This document shows, piece by piece, positions 5,501 to 8,416 of a stretch of DNA of 8,416 nucleotides. The stretch lies in assembly GCA_003453555.1 (NCBI GenBank), contig DMLA01000085.1, forward strand, positions 1 through 8,416, in the 5' to 3' direction. The stretch comes from Chloroflexota bacterium (GTDB lineage Bacteria > Chloroflexota > Anaerolineae > UBA7937). A model generated the notes under the pieces. The model worked only from the letters and a program-made list of their open reading frames with translations, was not told the DNA's origin and did not search any database. Position numbers and translations under genes: made by a program. Position 1 is the stretch's first letter, and every line of letters begins with the position of its first letter.

Positions 5501-7557
5501 TGGAGGCGCGTGGGGAAGCGTTGGGGCGGCTGTCGGTGACAGGCTACTCGTTCCGCAACCTGCTGCGCCGCCGAGGCCGAGCGCTGGCGGCGGTGCTTAC
5601 CTTGGCACTGGCGACGGCGCTCTTGGCCTTCATGGGGCTCGTGACCCTCTCGGCGCGCCACTATCTGGAGACGACGCTCCTCGGCCGACACGTCGCGGTC
5701 GAGGTGCGAGGCTACCACCTGGCGGTAGCGCTGCTGTGCGCGCTCGTGGCAGCGCTGACGGTGGGTGATCTGACGCTACTTAACGCTCGGGAGCGGCGGC
5801 GGGAGATGGGGCTGTTGAGGGCGGTGGGCTGGCGGGCAGGGGATGTGGTGCGAGTCTTTCTGTGGGAGGCGGCGTGGATCGGGCTCGTAGGAGGCTTGCT
5901 GGGGAGCGGGCTAGCGCTGGGGGGTTTCGCCGCCCTTGGGCCGGCCTGGTCGGGGGGGATGCTCTGGGTGGTGTTGGGTGGGCTCGCGCTACCAGCCCTG
6001 GTTAGCGCGGGGGCAGCCTGGTATCCGGCGTGGGCGGCGGCGGGAGAGTTGCCGGTATCGTCGCTGAACGAGTTGCCCCGGCAGCGGCCGGCGATGGTAG
6101 AGCGGCGACAGGCGACGGTGCGGCTAGCCGCAGGGTTGGCGGCGGTCACCTTGGCGATTGGCGGGCTGGTGTGGTGGCGGGTGCAGGTGCCACCACCGGT
6201 CCCACCTATGGTGGCTGTGGCCTCCCCGACAACCGCTATGCCCACGCTGGCCCTGACGCCCACGGCGACACTCGGCCCACCGGTGGAGCCGACGGCGGCT
6301 CACCCAGCCGAGGCAGCAGTGGAGAGCCTGCGCATGTACGAGATGGCGCAAGGGCTGATGGAGATGGGTGAACGGGAGCCAGGGAGCGAAATGGCGAGAG
6401 AAGCGGCTGATTACGTGGCCCAGGCGTTCGCTTCATACGGCCTGGCGGTGGAGCGGGAGGAGGTAGAGATCCCACCCCTTGCGTCGGCACGCTATGTATC
6501 GCTGCGGGTGGGGGAGGTCGAAGTCATTCCCCAGAGTACAGCCGCCCACCTGGGTACCCTGACCACCGGTGTCCTGACCGCACCGGTTCGCCTTGTGGAC
6601 CCGACGGCCCTCCCGCCCCTAGAAGAGGTGGAAGGACATGTGGTCGCGGTAGCAGAGACCGGCGCTGAGGATGGAACATTGCCCGGCCTGGCCGCCCTGC
6701 TCACAGCCTACCCACCGGAGGCGTTGATGGCCGCCGTCAGCCTCTACCCCGAGGATGCCGCCGCACTGCAGGACGCCCTGGCCACTGCTGAGGGAGAGGC
6801 GGCCCTCACTTTCGAGGGCTGGTACCAGCATGAGGGCGGACGGACAGAGAATATCGTGGCGACCCTGCCAGGAACGGTACGCCCCGAAGAGGAGGTCTGG
6901 CTTCTGGCCCTGCGGAATAGTGAGGGGTGGGAACCAAAAGCCGACGGCGGAAGCACGGCTACAGCGCTGTTGCTCGAACTGGCGCGGGTCTTTGGCCCAC
7001 AGCCCCTCTCCCGCACCCTCCGCTTCGTCTCCCTGGGGAGTGAACAGGCGAGACACTTTCTCAGCAGCCAGGCCTTTCTGGAGGCCCACCAGGGTGAATT
7101 GGAACGGGTGGTAGCCGTGCTGGACCTGGGAACGGTGATGGCGGGAGAGCATCTCCTGTTCGGCTTCCGCCAGACTGAGGAGTCTCCCCGATGGGTCACA
7201 ACTCCGTCGCTGATAGACTTGGATGACCCAGACGCGCTGGTGTCCGGCCTGGCTGGACTACGAGGTGAGGTGGTGGGGCCGTCGCCCGACGAGGTGGAGA
7301 CGCCAGGCTGGTTGCTGCAAATGGGCCAGGCGGTGGCGGATGAACTGGACTACCCGCTGGCGCAGGTCACCTTCAGGGGAAGCGAGTTGACCTTCATGCA
7401 GGCCGGGCTGCCAGCGGCTAGGCTGGCCTGGGGGATGGAGGATGGGATGCCCGATCCTCAGGCTGAGCCGCAACTCCGGGTGGACCGACTGGAGCAGAGT
7501 GCGGCCCTGGCCTACGCGCTGGTGCAGCGTCTGGCGGAGAAAGAGAAGGCCGAATGA
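2527..7557 (+). CDS. Giant FtsX-type ABC permease fused to Omp28/thioredoxin-like and M28-like domains
   Basis: A 1676-residue membrane protein, partner of the upstream ATPase. Order: signal segment (8-24); Omp28/thioredoxin-like domain (about 38-112) with one cysteine, C57, and Pro101 in the cis-proline position; beta-rich region (130-240); TM 278-297; FtsX unit 1 with TM 319-337, a very large external domain (338-870) and TMs 873-894, 915-945, 955-974; FtsX unit 2 with TMs 1018-1040, 1063-1085, 1108-1135, 1143-1166 and almost no external loop; TM 1198-1216; Pro/Thr linker (1221-1262); M28-peptidase-like domain (1264-1676). The TM count places both fused domains and the large loop outside. 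GLLKAVGWR (905-913) and GLLRAVGWR (1095-1103) mark the cytoplasmic coupling loops that contact the ATPase. ATG 2527 follows AAAGGA at 2514-2519. Most M28 zinc ligands are gone. The permease class is secure; the substrate is unknown. Confidence 0.93.
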   Translation: MRYWSLGKTLLRLALVLIFFLIALDFNISTSTAQEPDLPSLFEFFTTEGSEVHLPSCRALERLAAEEGPERVIVLEYHSDDAYAGPFTEARMAAWGVTLIPALYEHPTGYLDEHLAYQSYRLALPSSGYRQPPFRVRVTQQQLGREVALQARVENVWDKEVANAELIFVLYEDLGRDGYHFVVRAMSDPQALPPLAGGQSIQVNGQLALPEGVNAEDVQAVALVQDAVSGFRLQILGAGTTATAYAFPPPMPEKAAPTAGLAQQPQVMGLRAILTQLRPWLASAAVVTTLLLLLAASVRPHTFRYALRSLRGRADRTTFLLMGVLAASLGVSLLSSVTEAAHVRVGREVAAYWRTTYDLLVRPGGSRSPIETQYNLLEAHYESGLAGGITMAQYEAIKALPEVEVAAPLATLGYFSVSVHLGTRSVPMGAYRIERLLQVDNGLEVLSERTESYFLRYLSPSVVPGRPLPGAEALQAFDSYSFSPIPTQFPLMLRADIPHNVLVMAVDPQAEAALVGLDHFLLDGRYFLPEDKITAEEVSFEGEPAAVNYTVPVLVNTHSYISYTLQYSVSQVSLPLPGVPTLKTLEALRQAGGRRYLEQAPARFLFRRSWDAEEVNALLYSAFAGATEERRAVVPIGSGDMGGHAIGSTGLGGRIAPRPVEYQEYQDQTRPLPPAGLVLEAKPVALFGPEVSFRPLTVVSRKGPTTAFSLYPLGRFDPVQLLEAQALSPNAVPLETYLPPWAVLKYDEEGQPVEPVALKPTFNPGGYVTTPPLILAPLELAELLSGPAPISCIRVRVAGIKEMSEEARAKIEALAQEIVDRTGLEVDVMVGSSPQPVLVHIPSYGEVPPTGYVEELWVKKNVDTAILSDTQWTSFLVLGLTLGVCTLYVAGVSYLSVLGRQAELGLLKAVGWRTSTVVGLILSEQALVGGVAGVVSALLALGLSWLLHMAIPVEAALMMLPLGLGLCLVGGLAPAWRAVAVPPAHVVQVGEVEARGEALGRLSVTGYSFRNLLRRRGRALAAVLTLALATALLAFMGLVTLSARHYLETTLLGRHVAVEVRGYHLAVALLCALVAALTVGDLTLLNARERRREMGLLRAVGWRAGDVVRVFLWEAAWIGLVGGLLGSGLALGGFAALGPAWSGGMLWVVLGGLALPALVSAGAAWYPAWAAAGELPVSSLNELPRQRPAMVERRQATVRLAAGLAAVTLAIGGLVWWRVQVPPPVPPMVAVASPTTAMPTLALTPTATLGPPVEPTAAHPAEAAVESLRMYEMAQGLMEMGEREPGSEMAREAADYVAQAFASYGLAVEREEVEIPPLASARYVSLRVGEVEVIPQSTAAHLGTLTTGVLTAPVRLVDPTALPPLEEVEGHVVAVAETGAEDGTLPGLAALLTAYPPEALMAAVSLYPEDAAALQDALATAEGEAALTFEGWYQHEGGRTENIVATLPGTVRPEEEVWLLALRNSEGWEPKADGGSTATALLLELARVFGPQPLSRTLRFVSLGSEQARHFLSSQAFLEAHQGELERVVAVLDLGTVMAGEHLLFGFRQTEESPRWVTTPSLIDLDDPDALVSGLAGLRGEVVGPSPDEVETPGWLLQMGQAVADELDYPLAQVTFRGSELTFMQAGLPAARLAWGMEDGMPDPQAEPQLRVDRLEQSAALAYALVQRLAEKEKAE
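2638..2862 (+). other. Omp28/thioredoxin-like domain within the giant permease
   Basis: Residues 38-112 follow the Omp28-like pattern: a Cys-containing turn (LPSC57), a helix (RALERLAAEEG), a strand and motif ERVIVLEYHSDD, a helix with EAR-AAWGV, and a Pro101 in the GVTLIPAL context where the family's cis-proline sits. The usual CxxC is reduced to a single cysteine, so it could act as a mixed-disulfide or recognition domain but not as a normal dithiol oxidase. Assignment rests on pattern memory, not on a profile search. Confidence 0.6.
5143..5466 (+). other. FtsX core of unit 1 (TM2-TM4)
   Basis: Residues 873-980 hold three transmembrane segments with the coupling loop RQAELGLLKAVGWR between the first two, followed by an APAWRA ending. 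This is the conserved FtsX/MacB permease core. Its TM1 is at residues 319-337, separated by a 530-residue external domain. Confidence 0.85.
5539..6051 (+). repeat. Second FtsX unit, internal duplicate lacking its external domain
   Basis: Residues 1005-1175 repeat the FtsX plan: an RNLLRRRGR start, TM1, then TM2-TM4 with coupling loop RERRREMGLLRAVGWR. The repeat of unit 1 is visible in protein (894-942 against 1083-1133) and in DNA (GGCGGTGGGCTGGCG near 5250 and 5820). Only about 22 residues join TM1 and TM2, where unit 1 has over 500. Confidence 0.8.
6187..6312 (+). other. Pro/Thr-rich external linker
   Basis: Residues 1221-1262 are rich in Pro, Thr and Ala (PPPVPP and TPTATLGPP stretches). 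They join the last transmembrane segment to the M28-like domain and would hold it away from the membrane. Confidence 0.7.
6316..7554 (+). other. M28 peptidase-like domain, apparently catalytically dead
   Basis: Residues 1264-1676 keep the M28 outline: the opening helix with EPGSEMAREAADYVAQ, a PA-like insertion (about 1316-1430), ENIVATLPG, a helix LLLELARVFG, and TLRFVSLGSEQ. Aligned by eye to the family's AHxDS, GAxDDxSG and GAEE motifs, the ligand positions read L1462 (His), N1464 (Asp), G1474 (bridging Asp) and Q1507 (Glu). E1506 and D1533 remain, and no His lies near the expected C-terminal ligand around WGMEDG. It is probably a binding or structural pseudo-peptidase. Confidence 0.7.
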
Positions 7558-7992
7558 GGGAAACCAGCCAGTCTGAACCGTCCTTTCCCATCCGTTCGCG
7601 CCATTCGTTGAATATTCGACCCAATTTGAGCCACCACCGGAGCATTGGAGACGGGCATCTCTGTGGATGCCCGTCCCCGAGAGGCTCAGGTCGAAGGGCC
7701 CCTGGGGGATCTTGGAAGGCTCTTCGCCCAGAGGAAACACCCTTTCATCCAACAGACTTGTGGGGTTCACGCGGTCGACGACGCGAAAGAAGTCCTTCTT
7801 GGTGTTGGAGTCAAGTGGGCTTGCTCGACCGATGACGTGCAAGAGGACTACCCTGGAGGCGATGGGTTTCAGAAGAACATTGTTTCGAGTAGGCGGCATA
7901 TCCACGCCGGTGTGGTCTTGTCTCAGTCTCGGAAATGCTCGTCGCGGGATCGGGCCATATCCCCATCCGCCGCTACGATCCGAACGGCGTAG
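7558..7992. other. Intergenic stretch without a convincing gene
   Basis: About 435 bases between the convergent permease and minus-strand genes. Several frames are open on both strands, but none has a good ribosome-binding site, a recognisable motif or a hydrophobic pattern. The longest minus frame (GTG at 7905) runs on antisense into the permease gene and is in frame with the minus gene's TGA at 7993. The only clear structure is the hairpin at 7650-7675. It could be the remains of a decayed gene. Confidence 0.5.
7650..7675. terminator. Ten-base-pair hairpin in the convergent intergenic region
   Basis: GACGGGCATC (7650-7659) and GATGCCCGTC (7666-7675) form a perfect stem with a six-base loop, extended by two more pairs beyond one mismatch. 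It lies 93 bases after the permease stop. No T-run follows on either strand, so its role as a (bidirectional) terminator is only a suggestion. Confidence 0.5.
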
Positions 7993-8385
7993 TCAGAATG
8001 CCCGAGATGAGAGCGCACCTTGACGCTCCTTCGCTACCTCGCGGGCATGTTCGATTTTGACGCAGAAGATCTCCGTCTCCTCCACGGGCCCAGAAGTGGT
8101 GAGAGTGTCGGCCAAGTGCTCACAGATCTGGGGAGTCCAGTCCTGCATTTCACACGCTGCTTTCGCCGCGTGATGGCCCTCTGAATCACCATAGTCGCGG
8201 AACCGTTCGAAAATGTCAGCAAGTCTTGCGCCGCGCACGCCCGATTCCCGAATCACCCCGACGACCCAATTGAGGTTCTTTTTTCCCTCAAGATAGGCTC
8301 GGAGGCAATTTTGCGCATATCTCCGTGCCGTCCCCTCAGGGCTCTTGGTCCTTACCACGATATGCCTCCTTGCTATTTCGGCCAT
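7993..8385 (-). CDS. Hypothetical protein
   Basis: A soluble, mostly helical, charged protein of up to 130 residues that I do not recognise. It has no signal peptide or transmembrane segment. Features are an Arg-rich N-terminus, a YLEGKKNLNWVVGVIRESGV helix pair, three cysteines in the full frame, and a Glu-rich C-terminal half. Two starts are possible. ATG at 8385 has AGGAGG only two bases upstream (8388-8393). In-frame GTG at 8358 has AAGGAGG at an ideal six-base distance and would give 121 residues. The second is better placed. Base composition is lower in GC than the cassette. It is transcribed towards the permease gene and shares no operon with it. The frame stays open for over 700 bases after its TGA, so it may be truncated by a nonsense change, but the continuation has no visible homology. 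Confidence 0.6.
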   Translation of the reverse strand: MAEIARRHIVVRTKSPEGTARRYAQNCLRAYLEGKKNLNWVVGVIRESGVRGARLADIFERFRDYGDSEGHHAAKAACEMQDWTPQICEHLADTLTTSGPVEETEIFCVKIEHAREVAKERQGALSSRAF

Positions 8386-8416
8386 AACCTCCTATTCCAT
8401 CTACTGCTCTCCGACC

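Noticed and set aside
5094..5768. 224-residue plus-strand frame inside the permease gene
   Set aside because: Gly/Arg-rich shadow of the GC-rich FtsX coding region; the permease frame through here has clear transmembrane segments and family motifs.
6619..7152. Minus-strand frame opposite the M28-like domain
   Set aside because: Antisense shadow with no ribosome-binding site or recognisable domain; the plus frame keeps M28-like organisation throughout.
7645..8023. Two overlapping plus-strand frames after the permease gene
   Set aside because: Neither has a ribosome-binding site at a normal distance or any recognisable domain. Three frames are open at once here, which argues for stop-poor noncoding sequence.
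1..8416. CRISPR arrays, tRNA or rRNA genes, insertion sequences
   Set aside because: No regularly spaced repeats, no cloverleaf-like segments, no rRNA stretches and no transposase motif with terminal inverted repeats were seen.

Overview
The window looks like a piece of a GC-rich bacterial chromosome. GTG starts, strong AGGAGG ribosome-binding sites, a PadR/MacB-type ABC cassette and very long FtsX-type permeases with extra extracytoplasmic domains are all reminiscent of uncultured Chloroflexota (Anaerolineae-like). That placement is an inference from gene style. No taxonomic marker gene (rRNA, tRNA, ribosomal protein) is present.

Positions 19-7557 read as one plus-strand cassette. A near-consensus sigma-70 type promoter (19-47), overlapped by a palindrome and by one copy of a repeated CCRGTATATRY motif, drives a PadR-family repressor (91-690) with an AT-hook-like tail. 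It is followed by a MacB/LolD-type ABC ATPase (706-1452) and a membrane-anchored MauD/TlpA-like redoxin (1521-1985) whose reading frame is broken just before the cis-proline motif; its lost C-terminus continues in another frame to 2067. Next come a small exported peptide with ten cysteines and many aromatic residues (2141-2449), a strong hairpin (2457-2496), and a 1676-residue permease (2527-7557). The permease is a fusion: an N-terminal Omp28/thioredoxin-like domain with one cysteine, two FtsX-type cores of which only the first has a large external domain, a Pro/Thr linker, and a C-terminal M28-peptidase-like domain that has lost most zinc ligands.

Taken together, the ATPase and giant permease should form a MacB-like mechanotransmission or export complex. 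The redoxin and the thioredoxin-like domain point to disulfide chemistry outside the membrane, and the ten-cysteine exported peptide between them is the obvious candidate client. PadR would sense a ligand and relieve repression. I cannot name this arrangement as a described system. The frame break in the redoxin and the dead peptidase site suggest that parts have been repurposed or are decaying.

The last ~860 bases differ. There is no convincing gene from 7558 to 7992, only a 10-bp hairpin at 7650-7675. A minus-strand hypothetical gene (7993-8385) then converges on the cassette.
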